Source of the DNA: Corallium rubrum
Lineage: Eukaryota; Cnidaria; Anthozoa; Scleralcyonacea; Coralliidae
Direction: 5' to 3'
Assembly: GCA_964035015.1 (NCBI GenBank)
Contig: OZ036005.1
Span: 15,771,625 to 15,835,624, forward strand
DNA: 64,000 nt
The position numbers and the translations under genes were made by a program. Numbering within the stretch: position 1 is the first letter of the stretch; the number at the start of each line of letters is the position of its first letter. Positions 10,310 through 22,610 of the stretch are shown piece after piece. A model generated the notes under the pieces. That model was not told the DNA's origin. It saw only the letters and a program-made list of their open reading frames with translations, and did not search any database.

Positions 10310-10318
10310 CTTATATAG
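10310..10318 (-). promoter_or_regulatory. TATA box of the terminal promoter in element A
   Basis: On the minus strand the sequence is GAAGCTATATAAGCTC, about 200 bp upstream of the polymerase ATG. The same block occurs at the left end of element C (52721-52736), about 125 bp upstream of a different gene, and in altered form at 58466-58475. Conservation of the block in front of unrelated genes marks it as the element's terminal promoter. Confidence 0.6.
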
Positions 10319-10365
10319 CTTCATGTATACTATAATTATCCTAGTCTTGCCCAATCATATCACAG

Positions 10366-10420
10366 GCGTTCGTCATGCGTTCGTCATGCGTTCGTCATGC
10401 GTTCGTCATGCGTTCGTCAT
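10366..10420. repeat. Five 11-bp iterons at the element A terminus
   Basis: Five exact tandem copies of GCGTTCGTCAT lie between the TATA region and the terminal AATGAGGCGGCATCCC motif. In elements B and C the same place holds a related unit, GACTCACGCAT, in 2 to 5 copies. Position and variable copy number suggest binding sites for a terminus-recognising protein. Confidence 0.7.
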
Positions 10421-10490
10421 GGTGCGTGAGTCACGCTGAATATTAATGAGGCGGCATCCCTTTGATACACTGGATGGGGGGTTATCTACT

Positions 10491-10980
10491 ACCGACTCTA
10501 ATCAGCTAAAGAAAGCTGGTAAGTTAAATACGAATCACTGCTTACCAATAAATTTTCTTTTGGCTTTGCTCAGATGCTGCAAACACTGTCATACGGGCTA
10601 CGGCGTTTGGTTTCCGTGGTTTGTCGTTCGCTTCTTGGCAAAAAGCAATCAATTCTCTTCAAAATGTGAAAAGCTGTTTGTGTTGATATTCCTTTCAATT
10701 CACTGTTCTCTCTCGAGCCAAAATATATCAGTGTATAAGTCTTTTGCTGGCTTTGAACAGACACACGAAGAAACATCTTTTTTTTTCAGTCGCATTTGGC
10801 GGCATCTTTTCCGATCTTTATAGCAATTTTTCATGTTTTTTCAATGGTTTCTAGTCGTGTTTAATATTGTTTAGTTCATCCCACTGCAACATCTCTTCTT
10901 TGCTTTCCTTTTTCGATCATTTGTAAACCAATTTTTCTGACAAAGATTTTGTTTCGCTTGAGCCGCGAAAGTTGGCGATT

Positions 10981-11011
<31 letters not shown>

Positions 11012-11737
11012 AACATCTCGCAGAATTTCTTTCCCCTTTGCGTGTAATTTCGCGTGTAAGTGGACTCCACGCACGTCAAGATTAGCGCCCTCACCCGAGC
11101 TCCAGGCCTTCGGCCCTCCGCCCGGGCTCAGGGATAAGAACATTTTCACAGCGATTTTCCTAATCTATACACAACTGAAGCCCTTTCTTTGTCACTCAAT
11201 AATATCTACGTCACTAGTATTGCGAGAGAAAGTGTGAGAGTTGGTAACTTGGATAGGATAACTGTTGAAAGAGAGATGTATTAATAATATTATTGTTTAG
11301 ATATGACGCTCATATTTCAGCCGTTGGGTGATTGATATCCGAGTCCGCTTTAACTGAATCTATATCTGACATTGTGATGATTGGGGAAAAGTAAGCACGT
11401 ACGGTGTATTTCATTTCATAATAGAACGTTTTATTTAAGTTTAAAAATTATTTCCCCGGCTAATACTATCAATGAATTGTTAATGGGAATATAATTATTT
11501 TTATATTAAGATTAATAGCTTCAAAAACAAAGAAGACCCACCGCTACCTTGTCGTTGAAATTTGAGAAATTATCGTATTGCCGCACGCGTTTTAGACGAA
11601 GCGAAATCTCGAAGAGGTTGAAATCATTCAATAAATAAGTGTAAAGCTTAATCCTCTTTTATAGAATGCTTGTAAAGCCACATTTATTCATAAGCAGTTG
11701 GTTTAATTTCCCTTGCGCAACTATATACCGCCTTATG
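10491..11737. other. Non-coding flank with a dispersed repeat copy
   Basis: No convincing coding region was found. At 10984-11140 there is a (TA)n tract followed by a block with GTGGACTCCACGCACGTC and a GC-rich CCCGGGCTC end. Related copies lie at about 27905-28005 and, inverted, at 31840-31975. The rest is AT-rich unique-looking sequence. Confidence 0.5.
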
Positions 11738-11850
11738 CAACGGTCTACCACGGTCTACCACGGTCTACCATGAGTTTCAAAGGGATTTACATGTATATTA
11801 ATTCTGTTATATTGTAGTGGTAGACCGTGGTAGACCGTGGTAGACCGTTG
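11738..11850. repeat. Foldback element with tandem CGGTCTACCA units
   Basis: The arms at 11738-11770 and 11818-11850 (33 bp each) are perfect reverse complements. Each consists of three CGGTCTACCA units. They are separated by a 47-bp loop. No coding content. Confidence 0.85.
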
Positions 11851-12178
11851 GTGGATGGTTCAGATAACTATTTATTATATAAATTATAAAAACACAATGA
11901 ATACCAACATAATTTTAAGATATATTTTAATGTCCAATCGTCTTAGTGTTACTCTACATGTCAATACTTCAATCTCTGGCCTTTCCTTTCCTTAACATTT
12001 GTTATTCTTTTGCCAATGGAAGAGATTATGTTATTTATAATTTGGATGTCCAAACTACGGAGGGTATTTAATTCTCGATATTGAAAATTTGATGCAAACT
12101 AATCTTTTGATGCTGTATCACTACCGTAACATAAAAAAACTAGTTGTTTTATCAAAATTAGGAAAATTGGGTCTTAGA

Positions 12179-12323
12179 CAATCTTGGACAATAATAGTTG
12201 TAACAGTCAACCCCTCCCCCCCCGATTCAATGTTGTTATATGAAACTCCATTCCAACATTGTTTCATTTCGGTCAACATTGAATCGGGGGGAGGGGGTGT
12301 TACAACATTATTGTCCAAGATTG
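12179..12323. mobile_element. Palindromic MITE, 145 bp
   Basis: The ends CAATCTTGGACAATAAT and its reverse complement continue as near-complete palindromic arms, each with a C-run or G-run and GATTCAATGTTG, around a short centre. It is a typical non-autonomous foldback-type DNA element. Open frames across it are chance. Confidence 0.8.
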
Positions 12324-12704
12324 TAGCTTGCGTTTCCGGCGTTCTGTTTGAAGGGGAAGGCGACCGCCTGCCATATAGTCCTCTTCAAACTTGCGACTTT
12401 CTCTACGAAAATATTGGCTTAATTCCCATTGGTCTATTTGAGTCATTCAGACTTAAGTCTTAACGTAAAAAAGCTGTCAATTAGTCAAGCATAACAATTA
12501 ATAAAGTCGTTTCTGCATTCAAGGTTGCTAATTAAATTTCTTTGCAAAAGGAGCTTTGCGTCATGCTTTGAACGTGTATAATTTGAACGGTGGAAATAAA
12601 TCGTTAATTTGAATTGTCCTAAGGTATTGGCCGTTTTGTCAGAATAATTCTAGAAATATCTTCCCGAAAATCTTGTAAGTAAAACACCATTTTGAGTTTA
12701 GCTT

Positions 12705-13602
12705 AAATCCCTAATCAATCGAGAACGCAAGTCATGGCAAGTCAGCTTACAATGACTTGCCATGCCAGTACCAGTCAAACGTCGGCACAAGTCGTCGCAA
12801 GTTCTGCACTTCTGTTAGTTCCCACGCCTTTTCGCTATTTCTCATGATAGTTTATATGCCAACGGAGCACGAAAGACTTGACTTAGTGTTCAAACGTCTC
12901 GCAAGCTTTCGCAAGTTGAAGAAAGCTTGCGATGGAATTTGAACAAGATCAAATTAGTTAACGCAAGTTACCGCAATTTATCACGAGCTCGCGGTCAAAT
13001 GAGACACAAGCAAGCAAGCACAAGCTAAAACTTGCGATGATTTGCGTTCTCGTTTGATCAGGGCTTTGTGCCCATGCCTCGTTTGACCGCCAGCTTGCGA
13101 TTACTTGCGGTAGCCTGGGACTAATTTGAGCTTATTAAAATTTCATTGCAATATTTTTTTGAACTTGCGAGAGCTTGCGAGTTGTTTCAACACAAAACAT
13201 AAGTCGTTGCAAGTCTTTCGTGCCCTGTCGCCATAGAAACTGCAATTCAATATGGCGGATTCGGAAGATACCGAAGACTTGTTTGGAATAAATGGTCAAA
13301 TTTAAATATACAAAATTATTATACTTCTTTTTCTTCTTCCAGTAAACAAAATAATAGGACGCTAGCAGCTTTTCTCTTTCTCTGAGATGACATTTTAACA
13401 ATTTATATGGTTGATTTAAAGGGCTCAGTTTGTGGCCATTGCCCGTCATTTTCTACATATTTTGTTTACTAGTGACTTTATCCCGCAAGAGCATTGGAAC
13501 TCGCGAAAGCACAGAAGTTGCAACAACTTGTGCCGACGTTTGACTAATGGCATCGCAAGCTAACTGACCATGTATTGCTTTCTCGTTTGATCAGGGCTTA
13601 AC
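12705..13602. repeat. Nested foldback/MITE block rich in CTTGCG/CGCAAG motifs
   Basis: The left end (ATCAATCGAGAACGCAA, then GTCAAACGTCGGCACAAGT) matches in inverted orientation the right end (TCTCGTTTGATCAGGGCTT at about 13582-13600, and ACTTGTGCCGACGTTTGAC upstream of it). The same CTCGTTTGATCAGGGCTT end occurs inside at about 13046-13063, so two related elements appear nested. No coding region is supported. Confidence 0.6.
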
Positions 13603-13847
13603 ATTTTTGCGACCTGTTAAGTAAAATTGACGTCAATCATACTAATTTGGTTTGTACGCTTTTATGAATAGGAATATGGCAGACGTTCCTTTCGCCTCAC
13701 GCTGAATAACTATATCCATATTTAACTTTTTTTGTACTATACTATTTTGGAAAATTACTGATTTTCCTACAAGATATATACTGTCTTCTATCGATACATG
13801 TACATTTACTTTCCTGGCTACTCTATATTTAATGTAAATGCTTAAAG

Positions 13848-14326
13848 TGCATATGACACGAATATTTAGATTGTTTTGTTTGAAAGAACACTTAAAATGA
13901 TAGAGTAACATCTTTTGAAGTTTTTGTTTTCCTTGCTTCGTTCTTGAGATATTTTAATTTGTTGGGCATGTAAATGTCAACTCAATGTGACATACACGCG
14001 CACAATGACTTATCTGAAGAAAACTATATATCCTTGCTATTATCAAACCAAACTTAATTTGAAGGAAGCGTGTGCGTATGTTTCACCCACAACACCAAAC
14101 ATGCAGGATTTCAAGTAGTTTCGTTTAATTATCTCAAAGACATATGGCCTTCTCCGCTAAGGCATTATGCATTTTACGTGCAACGTTTACTTATACACAT
14201 CAAACAAGCTGAAATATCTCAAGAACGAAGCAAGAAAAGAAACAAATGAAAAGTATGTTGGTCTATCATTTTAAGTGTTCTTTCAAACAGAACAATCTAA
14301 ATTTTTGTGTCATATCCACTTTATTG
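13848..14326. mobile_element. MITE with long inverted arms
   Basis: The left arm (ATATGACACGAATATTTAGA, then GAAAGAACACTTAAAATGATAG, read in pieces) is repeated in inverted orientation at about 14190-14326, with an inner block containing CAAGAACGAAGCAAG. The ends resemble AAAGTG.ATATGACAC. The interior is non-coding. Confidence 0.7.
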
Positions 14327-14499
14327 TTCACCTGTCTAGATTAACCTTTCATATACGACTGAATCGTTAAATTTGTATTTTCTTCCAGCGCGTAATAAAA
14401 CTTGTCTTACCTTCGAACGGAACGGAGGCTAATGCACAAGTTTTTTCCACTTTTACGTATTTTAATTTTATTCCTATTTTTTTAGCCGTGAAAATTATC

Positions 14500-14668
14500 A
14501 TGCCAAAGAAAACGAGTGTCAAAGAACTTCTGAGCAAAGCCTTGCCTAGGGCATATGAAACGGTTCTTTCAGGCTGCTCCACACTTTCCGTTGTTTTATT
14601 GCTAATGTTCCTCAACAACCATGCAGGGGCGTCCATTACGAGTGGGATGTTTATTCTTACATCTAAAG
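14500..14668 (+). CDS. Exon 1 of PAN/pentraxin-type host gene (signal or membrane anchor)
   Basis: The frame starts at the ATG at 14500 and encodes a basic start, then a hydrophobic stretch (STLSVVLLLMFLNN) ending near NHAGAS, as expected for a signal peptide or signal anchor. The donor is AAAG/GTACT at 14669. Joining codon phase 1 here to the exon at 14801 keeps the frame (S-K-E-H-C). It would target the product to the secretory pathway. The long N-terminal part before the hydrophobic core leaves a type II anchor possible. Confidence 0.55.
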
Positions 14669-14800
14669 GTACTAGATCTACGCATATAATCTACTGAGCA
14701 ATGGTCTGCATTGAACTCAGCAAAACTCTAATTAGTTTTTTTCTTGCTCACGTTTGAACCATGAATTCTAATCTAAGCTTTTTCATTCATATGTTACCAG

Positions 14801-15030
14801 AACACTGCCTCAACAATTCTGCCATCTTTGAAACAAAAGTCGACAATATAATGGATTGTGGTCGTTTGTGCTTAACCGAATGTTCTCGTTGTCGGTCTTT
14901 CAATTACGAAAAAGAACAGAAGCAGAAAAACCAGAGACTGTATAAATGTCAACTGAACAACGAAACCAAATCATCTAAGCGAGAAGAATTCGTGACTCAT
15001 TCCGGCTTCAACTACTTTGAACCAGTGGAG
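14801..15030 (+). CDS. Exon 2 of host gene: PAN/apple domain
   Basis: The exon follows a TTACCAG acceptor and ends at GAG/GTAAGC. Cysteine spacing and motifs (CGRLCLTECSRCRSFNYE, then KCQLNNETK and YFEP) are those of PAN/apple domains, common in secreted cnidarian proteins for protein or carbohydrate binding. It ends in phase 0. The later pentraxin-like exon at 25533 needs phase 1, so at least one exon between them was not identified. Confidence 0.7.
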
Positions 15031-15601
15031 GTAAGCTGAAAAAAAATTTATATCATGAAATTAAAGTGTCTATGAAACAAAAATTAAGTCTGTGGCAAGT
15101 CCAACCTTAAAAGATTCGAATAAAATGCGTCACAAGTGCGCGAGTCGTAATTTGTCAGGCCTGTGATTGATTTGGTTTATCTGTTTAATTACCTCATGTA
15201 TGGTACATCAAGCTAGCCAACTAAACCTAAACGGTGACAGTTAATAGAACTCACTACATGTTATATGACTGGTAAATTAATTGAATTTGACTCGACTAAA
15301 ATATATCAGTCGTATGAATCCACGCCACTTTTGTGTTAGATAATCCATGATGCTCTCAAAATTTTGAAGTGAGTTTAACTTAAGACTGTTTTTCACTAGG
15401 CGATATTTTTCGAGCAAAGCGACTTTTTTTCTTTTGTCTTGGCTAATTAGTTCCACCCGAGACAAAAGAAATTATTATGCATTTTTAACTCTATCTCAAA
15501 TTTGATTGGCTAATAGCCTACGGACAACCGTCTATTGTCTGTAGATAAATGACGTCAACCGACTGACAATGGCTTGCTGAGTGGCGAAGCCAGTTGCCGC
15601 C

Positions 15602-16786
15602 ATGGCCGAATCTTCAGGAAGATTCGCTAGTTTAACCGAAAATGATTTACAGAATCTGTTAGATCAAACGGAAGCGACGAACACCAAACGTGTGACAAAG
15701 ACAGCTCTAACAGCTTTTAACGAATACTTGAAAGACAAAGAGTCCATTGCCAGTGTTTTGAAACTGTTTTACGCTGAAGCTAGAAAACATGATGGAACTT
15801 CTTATTCAAAAAGCACGCTGACTGGTATGAAATTTGGTCTTAACAGACATTTCAAGTCTTCCCTCGATATAGATATCATCAACGACCCAGCTTTTACCAA
15901 TGCAAACAAAGTTTTTGCTGCAAAATGTGTCGAACTCAAACGACTAGGTTTCGCCAAAGTTGAGCATACGCCGCCGATATGCGAAGAAGATCTACAAAAG
16001 TTGTACGAGAGTGGTGTGTTTTGTGTAAACAACCCGACAGCACTGCAAAATAAAGTATTTTTTGAAGTGATGCTATACTTTTGTCGTCGTGGTCGACAAA
16101 ATCTCCGTCAACTAAAAAAAAACGATTTTCTCTTGAACACCGATGCCCAAGGCAACAGGTATGTTTGCAAAACCACAGACGAATTAACGAAAAACAGAAG
16201 GGAAAACGACGAAGGCTTCGAGGGAGGTGTGATGTTTGAAAAACCTGGCACTGCAACTTGTCCTGTAAATTCCTTCGATATGTATGTCAAACACCTAAAT
16301 CCATGTAATGAGTTTCTTTTCCAACGTCCAAAGAAGAAAGATTTAATAGTGGAAAATTTACCGAACGAAGTGTGGTACGACAACATGGTTGTAGGAGAAC
16401 GCACCCTCGGTGAAAAGATGAAAAATATTTCCAAACAAGCAAATCTTTCAAGACTTTATACAAACCACTCCATAAGAGTTGCATCAGTTACTATCTTGGA
16501 TAAATCTGGATTCGAAGCAAGACACATCATGGCAGTAAGCGGGCATAAAAACGAAGCAAGTATTCGGAGTTACAGTAAAACAGACATTTCCACCAAAAGA
16601 AGAATGTCGGAAACGCTGTCGGCTGAGTTAGTTGTCCAAGGTGTCAGTCAGGAAATACTTCCGAATCAAGAACAGTCATCTCCTAGTTTAACCCTTTCCC
16701 AAGAAGAGGTTTTTATCCAAAATACTCACACTGAAAATAGGAGGACTTTTAATTTTTATAACTGCAATGTCAATATCTCGCAGTGA
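15602..16786 (+). CDS. Tyrosine recombinase (Crypton/DUF3504-like)
   Basis: An intact 394-residue ORF. The start is the ATG at 15602 in an ideal GCCGCCATGG context rather than upstream in-frame codons. An N-terminal helical, SAM-like core-binding region (about 1-120, NEYLKDKESIASVL) precedes the catalytic domain. Visible catalytic residues are an Arg cluster RRGRQNLRQL (163-169), Lys197 in TKNRR, His289/Arg292 in NHSIR, His315 in SGHKNEAS and Tyr324 in IRSYSK, so the R-K-HxxR-H-Y set is complete. The family cuts and rejoins DNA through a 3'-phosphotyrosine. The Ser/Gln-rich tail is unassigned. Lack of stops suggests recent activity or host use. Confidence 0.85.
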   Translation: MAESSGRFASLTENDLQNLLDQTEATNTKRVTKTALTAFNEYLKDKESIASVLKLFYAEARKHDGTSYSKSTLTGMKFGLNRHFKSSLDIDIINDPAFTNANKVFAAKCVELKRLGFAKVEHTPPICEEDLQKLYESGVFCVNNPTALQNKVFFEVMLYFCRRGRQNLRQLKKNDFLLNTDAQGNRYVCKTTDELTKNRRENDEGFEGGVMFEKPGTATCPVNSFDMYVKHLNPCNEFLFQRPKKKDLIVENLPNEVWYDNMVVGERTLGEKMKNISKQANLSRLYTNHSIRVASVTILDKSGFEARHIMAVSGHKNEASIRSYSKTDISTKRRMSETLSAELVVQGVSQEILPNQEQSSPSLTLSQEEVFIQNTHTENRRTFNFYNCNVNISQ

Positions 16787-17063
16787 GTGAAAGTTAACTT
16801 TTGCTTGTTTTGAACCTCTTTGTTAATAAATGACATATAGTTAAGTGGATTTGCTGCACTTTAAGGGTTTCCTTTATTTGACGGCTTATCGTTTATTTTT
16901 TTCTGGCCTACTGTTTATTCATGATAACATCACGAGTTCAAGGTCTTGTAATGTTATAACGTAAAGTTTTTCTATAGTAGAAAAAAGCATGTTGTTGAGT
17001 TGTTTATCTTGTGTCGTTCAAATTACATTTTTAGGTGTAAACGCACATTACTTACATAATAAA

Positions 17064-17164
17064 ACAATTATTGGATTCGGTTGAGCATGACACCGAGATT
17101 TATCAACCAACAACCTCGGCCTTGATAAATCTCGGTGTCATGCTCAACCTCATCCAATAATTGT
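17064..17164. repeat. 42-bp-stem hairpin next to the right inverted end
   Basis: The arms 17064-17105 and 17123-17164 are reverse complements with two adjacent mismatches, around a 17-base loop. It abuts the right terminal repeat of the recombinase element. It could be a transcript 3' structure, a recombination site or a nested foldback insertion. Confidence 0.85.
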
Positions 17165-17206
17165 TAAATGTCGCTTCGCGCGACATTTTTCGCCTAGTGG
17201 AAAACC

Positions 17207-18552
17207 GCCTTTACATTTGATGTCGTCTTCATACGTTGGAATTGTGATGCATTTGTGATAGATTTAAGCTAAATCATTAGATTTGACTCGACGCAAGAGC
17301 GACGCCTAAACTAAGCCTCTGTCTTATTTGAAAAACACACTTAAAAATGAAAAAAATAACATGTATTGTATTTACGAAGTTACCTTGACAACGAAGTTCA
17401 GCCAAAGCACTGTAAACAACTTTATTATATGCATGACAAAATTACTACATTCTGATTTGTTGAGAGGAGCTAGTACAATTATTTTATTAATTGTACTTGG
17501 GTACAATTAAGAAAAATAGAGGAGGCCCTGGGAACGATGTTGACAATAAAATTCAAAATGGCGGTCAAATCTGCGATGGAATGTTTGCACATTTCCAACC
17601 ACTTGTGGTACACTATGAACTAAAAATTCCATGTAAATATTTTGAAATGAGTACAGAGAACACCCAGAGTGAAAATGTTTCAAGTAATGAAACAAGAGGT
17701 TTTTAAACGCGTGAGTGAGTACGAAGAGTACGTCTCGTAATTTTGTCATGGATATAATAAATGAGTAATCATATGATTTTGCTCGTACAATTAAGGATTT
17801 ACACTACTCGTGATATTTGAAAATTATGCCAAATTGCATTCACCTAACGGCTCGTGCAATTTTGGCAAAATTTTCAAATATCACTTGTAGTGTAAATCTT
17901 AATTGTACTCGCTATCATATGACTACCTATACTTATATCGACTCTGTGACAAAGCATTCTTTTTTCTTTACGGAAATAATGTTTTACATAGTAAATTAAG
18001 ACATAAAAACAGGGTTACATAAGCTGAACTGCCTAAGGAACGTTAATTGCTACTATACATTGGGCATTGCATAAGCACGCTCAGTAGCCAGTCAGGATGT
18101 GTGTTGTACTAAATTTGTATCATGGACGATGGCTACATTAAACAAATGGATGTTCGCAAGGGTCTCTTTCCTGTAGAGACCTCTGCCAGCAGGGAACTTT
18201 GTTGAAGGCCTGAGTCAACAGGTCGAAAGCTAAACAATAAATATTAAACAGGGTGTTACCAAAAATTATCGTTTCGAATTGATGCTGGATTCTAGTAAAA
18301 AACGTCTATATAGTTAACGTAATATCGTAGTTTTTTAATAGCAAATTAATTATAGTTTTAAACATTACAGGTGGAAAAAATGAATACCCATTCGGCAAAG
18401 TGTTCAGAAGTAAAATAAGGTAACTAAAACTTAGATATTTAGTGAAGAATAACATTTATACACAAAATTCTAACACAAATAGTCAGCACTAGCACAAATA
18501 CTGAACAGGTCACGCAATAATTATTCCGACAGCATAAGATGAAGAGCCCGTA
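17207..18552. other. Intronic sequence with a palindromic MITE
   Basis: At about 17764-17926 there is a palindromic element: ATCATATGATTTTGCTCGTACAATT-type ends (given in parts), with inner arms TTTACACTAC and GATATTTGAAAATT repeated inverted. The remaining sequence is AT-rich with no supported gene. Confidence 0.55.
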
Positions 18553-18700
18553 TTGACCGTATTGTAGCTTAGTCGGTAGAGCGTCGGACTAATGTAAATC
18601 GAAGATCGCGGATTCAAATCCCAGCCGCAGTTGAGTAGAGTTTTTTACTACATACTTGGTATGGTTCGTCATTCGGTGTAACACCTATAATATTATCTTC
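18553..18700 (+). mobile_element. tRNA-derived SINE, copy 1
   Basis: A tRNA-like head has an A box TAGCTTAGTCGGTAGAGCG and a B box GGATTCAAATCC. It is followed by a non-tRNA tail GGTATGGTTCGTCATTCGG and AACACCTATAA.ATTATCTTC. The same head-tail layout occurs at 19130-19270. Confidence 0.75.
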
Positions 18701-19129
18701 TAACAAGCAACTCGAAATGTGAATTGCAAGAGGAGATAATCAAAAAGTCATCAGCAGAGATGGCGTGATGATAAATTTGTTATGAGAGAGAATACCAGAT
18801 GACTGAGTGCAATACCGTTGTTTTCAGTTAAAGGCGAAACTCATAAGTGTTCAGAGATGCGCGCGTGTGTAAAAGCGGCGTGTTTGTCCAATACACGATG
18901 CTCTGCAGGATCGACACTAGTATTGACAGACAACATGCGTGGTGTCTTTGAACCGAAAATAACTAGAAAACCGTCTGCCAGACTTAAAAATAACAGGCAA
19001 TTCAATTTGAGGAAAAGAAGGGGAGAGAAGTTTGGTTAATTGCGTACGAATTTGAAGAGAATGATTGCCCGTTAACGGAAATATCAAATATACGTATACC
19101 ATCATTCCACCAGCTGCTCCCATGCAACT

Positions 19130-19270
19130 TGACCACGGAGCTCAGTCGGTGAGCGTCGTACTACTCAACCGAAGGTCGTAGGTTGGAATCTCACCCCCGG
19201 TCAAGTAGAGGTTTTCTCTACTTACTCGGTATGGTTCGTCGTTCGGAGTAACACCTATAACATTATCTTC
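19130..19270 (+). mobile_element. tRNA-derived SINE, copy 2
   Basis: The head AGCTCAGTCGGTGAGCG and B box GGTTGGAATCTC are diverged. The tail GTAGAGGTTTTCTCTACTTA, GGTATGGTTCGTCGTTCGG and AACACCTATAACATTATCTTC matches copy 1. It directly abuts the truncated left edge of element D at 19285. Confidence 0.75.
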
Positions 19271-19789
19271 GCTGCCCTACAATAAAATCGTACGAAGATA
19301 GAATGGGGAATAACTTTAAGAAGTCAACGATTTTAGATGTTGAATTGAGATATAAAGGCAAAGCAATTTATTACTTTGAAAGCGTTGCTACTTTTTCTGT
19401 TACTAAGTGTGATATTTGAATATTTATCCTCAGTGCACGTGCAGGAGGCAAAAGAGAAACTCATTAGGGGTCATTAAGAGGATAAAGCGCTTGGGCAAGT
19501 CTAGTCGAGAAGGTCATTAACAGTGTTACCATAGAGAAGCCGCGTCGCGTCCTTCATTCGTCTCAGGCTCCTTTGGGACCCTCTACTGTTACTCAACCCC
19601 CCGTGTGATACGTCACAACCGATAGCTCTCCGACTAATTCCCGAAGTTCCAAATGTTTGACAAACGCTGTCTTTCCCGTGTGGGGTTTCTGGATTATACA
19701 CCTCCTATTTTAAATCTTTAGGCATTATGAGAATATTTCGTTTGCATTCTTTCAATGATTTGGTGGCTCTTATAAACGACTATAATTTT

Positions 19790-20840
19790 TCTAAGACTAC
19801 AGTCTTAGGACTATAGTCGTAGCCTTTGGACTATAGTCTTAGTCTTTGGACTATGTAGTCTTAGTCTTAGGACTATAGTCTTAGTCTTGGGGCTATATTC
19901 TAAGTATATTAGTCTTAGGACTATAGTCTTAGTCTTAGAACTATATAGGCTTAGTCTTATAATCAGCCCAGGGGTGACCCCAAAATGCCACAGGGATACC
20001 CCAATCACCTCAAAGGTAACCCCCAAACACCCCCAGGATACCCCAATCACCCCTAGTGTACCCCCAAACACCCCTGAGGTAACCCCATCACCCCCCGGGG
20101 TAACCCCAAACTCCCCCGGGGTACTCCTCTCCCCCAGAATACCCCCAAACACCCCCGGGTACCCCAAACACCCCGGGGTAACCCCAAACACCCTGGAGGT
20201 ACCCCGAACACCCCGAAGATTCCCCCAAACACCCCTGGGGTACCTCCAATCACCCCCAGGGTAACCCCAATCACCCCCGGGGTACCCCCATCTCCCTCGG
20301 GACACCCCCAAATATTCCTGGGGTAACCCCCAAACACCCCGGGGGTATCCCAAACACCCCAGGTAACCCCCAAACACCAGAGCTCGGAACCAGGAGCCAA
20401 GGGCTCGGAGCCTTGAGCTGGGGGCTCGGAGCCAGGAGCCAAGAGCTCGGAGTCATGAGCCGGGGGCTCGGAGCCAGGAGCCAAGGATTCTGAGCCCTGA
20501 GCCGGGAGTTCGGAGTCTTATCTTCCTTATCATCCCCTTGTCTTCTCAATATCTTTCTCATCTTCTTCTTATCTCCCCATTATCTTTCTTATCTTCTTCT
20601 TATCTTCCTTATCTTCCTCATATCTTCCTCTTATCTTCCTCTTATCTTCCTTATCTTCCTCTTATCTTCCTCTTATCTTCCCTTTATCTTCCCATTATCT
20701 TCCTCTTATCTTCCTCTTATCTTCCTCTTTTCTTCCTCTTATCTTCCTTATCTTCCTCTTATCTTCCCTTTATCTTCTCATTTTCTTCCTTATCTTCCTC
20801 TTATCTTCCTCTTATCTTCCTTATCTTCCACTTATCTTCC
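19790..20840. repeat. Left half of mirrored satellite arrays in element D
   Basis: In order: CTATAGTCTTAGTCTTAGGA units (19790-19965), ACCCCCAAACACCCC-type units (19965-20380), GAGCTCGGAGCCAGGAGCC units (20380-20520) and TTATCTTCC polypyrimidine units (20520-20840). Long open frames through them are low-complexity and not treated as genes. Confidence 0.9.
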
Positions 20841-20905
20841 CATAAGATTGATTCTTATAGGATTGAATAATTGAATCCTAAGATTGGATCAATCTTATGG
20901 GAAGA
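20841..20905. repeat. Centre of the element D palindrome
   Basis: CCCATAAGATTGAT on the left and ATCAATCTTATGGG on the right flank a short AT-rich spacer containing AATAATTGAATCC. The arrays on each side are reverse complements of each other in kind and order. Confidence 0.8.

Positions 20906-22610
<1,705 letters not shown>

Larger units (their letters stand above)
1..10490. mobile_element. Polinton-like element A, partial (right terminus inside window)
   Basis: A virus-like Maverick/Polinton-type element. It contains capsid, adenain-like protease, packaging ATPase and family B polymerase genes, the diagnostic set for this class. The right end is the sequence GGTTATCTACT at 10490, preceded by a G-run and the AATGAGGCGGCATCCC motif, matching the ends of the elements at 43440 and 58658. 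The 6 bp after the terminus are ACCGAC, but the left copy lies outside the window, so no duplication can be tested. No retroviral-type integrase gene is visible in this part. The two polymerases suggest that more than one element may be merged here. Confidence 0.8.
15388..17206. mobile_element. Tyrosine-recombinase DNA element with terminal inverted repeats
   Basis: The left end, GTTTTTCACTAGGCGA followed by TTTTTCG and AAGCGACTTT, matches the inverted right end, which reads (reverse strand) GGTTTTCCACTAGGCGA and GAAGCGACATTT. The arms are about 40 bp and imperfect. The 1.8-kb interior holds one intact recombinase gene and a 42-bp-stem hairpin beside the right end. The same ends bound a short gene-less element at 58861-59008. 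No clear target duplication was seen. It lies in an intron of the PAN gene. Confidence 0.65.

Noticed and set aside
1-10490. Retroviral-type integrase expected in a Polinton
   Set aside because: No H-H-C-C or D-D-E integrase-like frame was found in A, B or C. In A it may lie left of the window.
12089-12463. 124-codon ORF
   Set aside because: It crosses a palindromic MITE (12179-12323) and has no recognisable domain or codon signal.
18818-19039. Cys-containing ORF after a TTTTCAG acceptor, considered as a missing host exon
   Set aside because: Four cysteines and a plausible acceptor are present, but no usable donor follows. The phase required (preceding exon ending in phase 1) does not fit the phase-0 end of exon 2.
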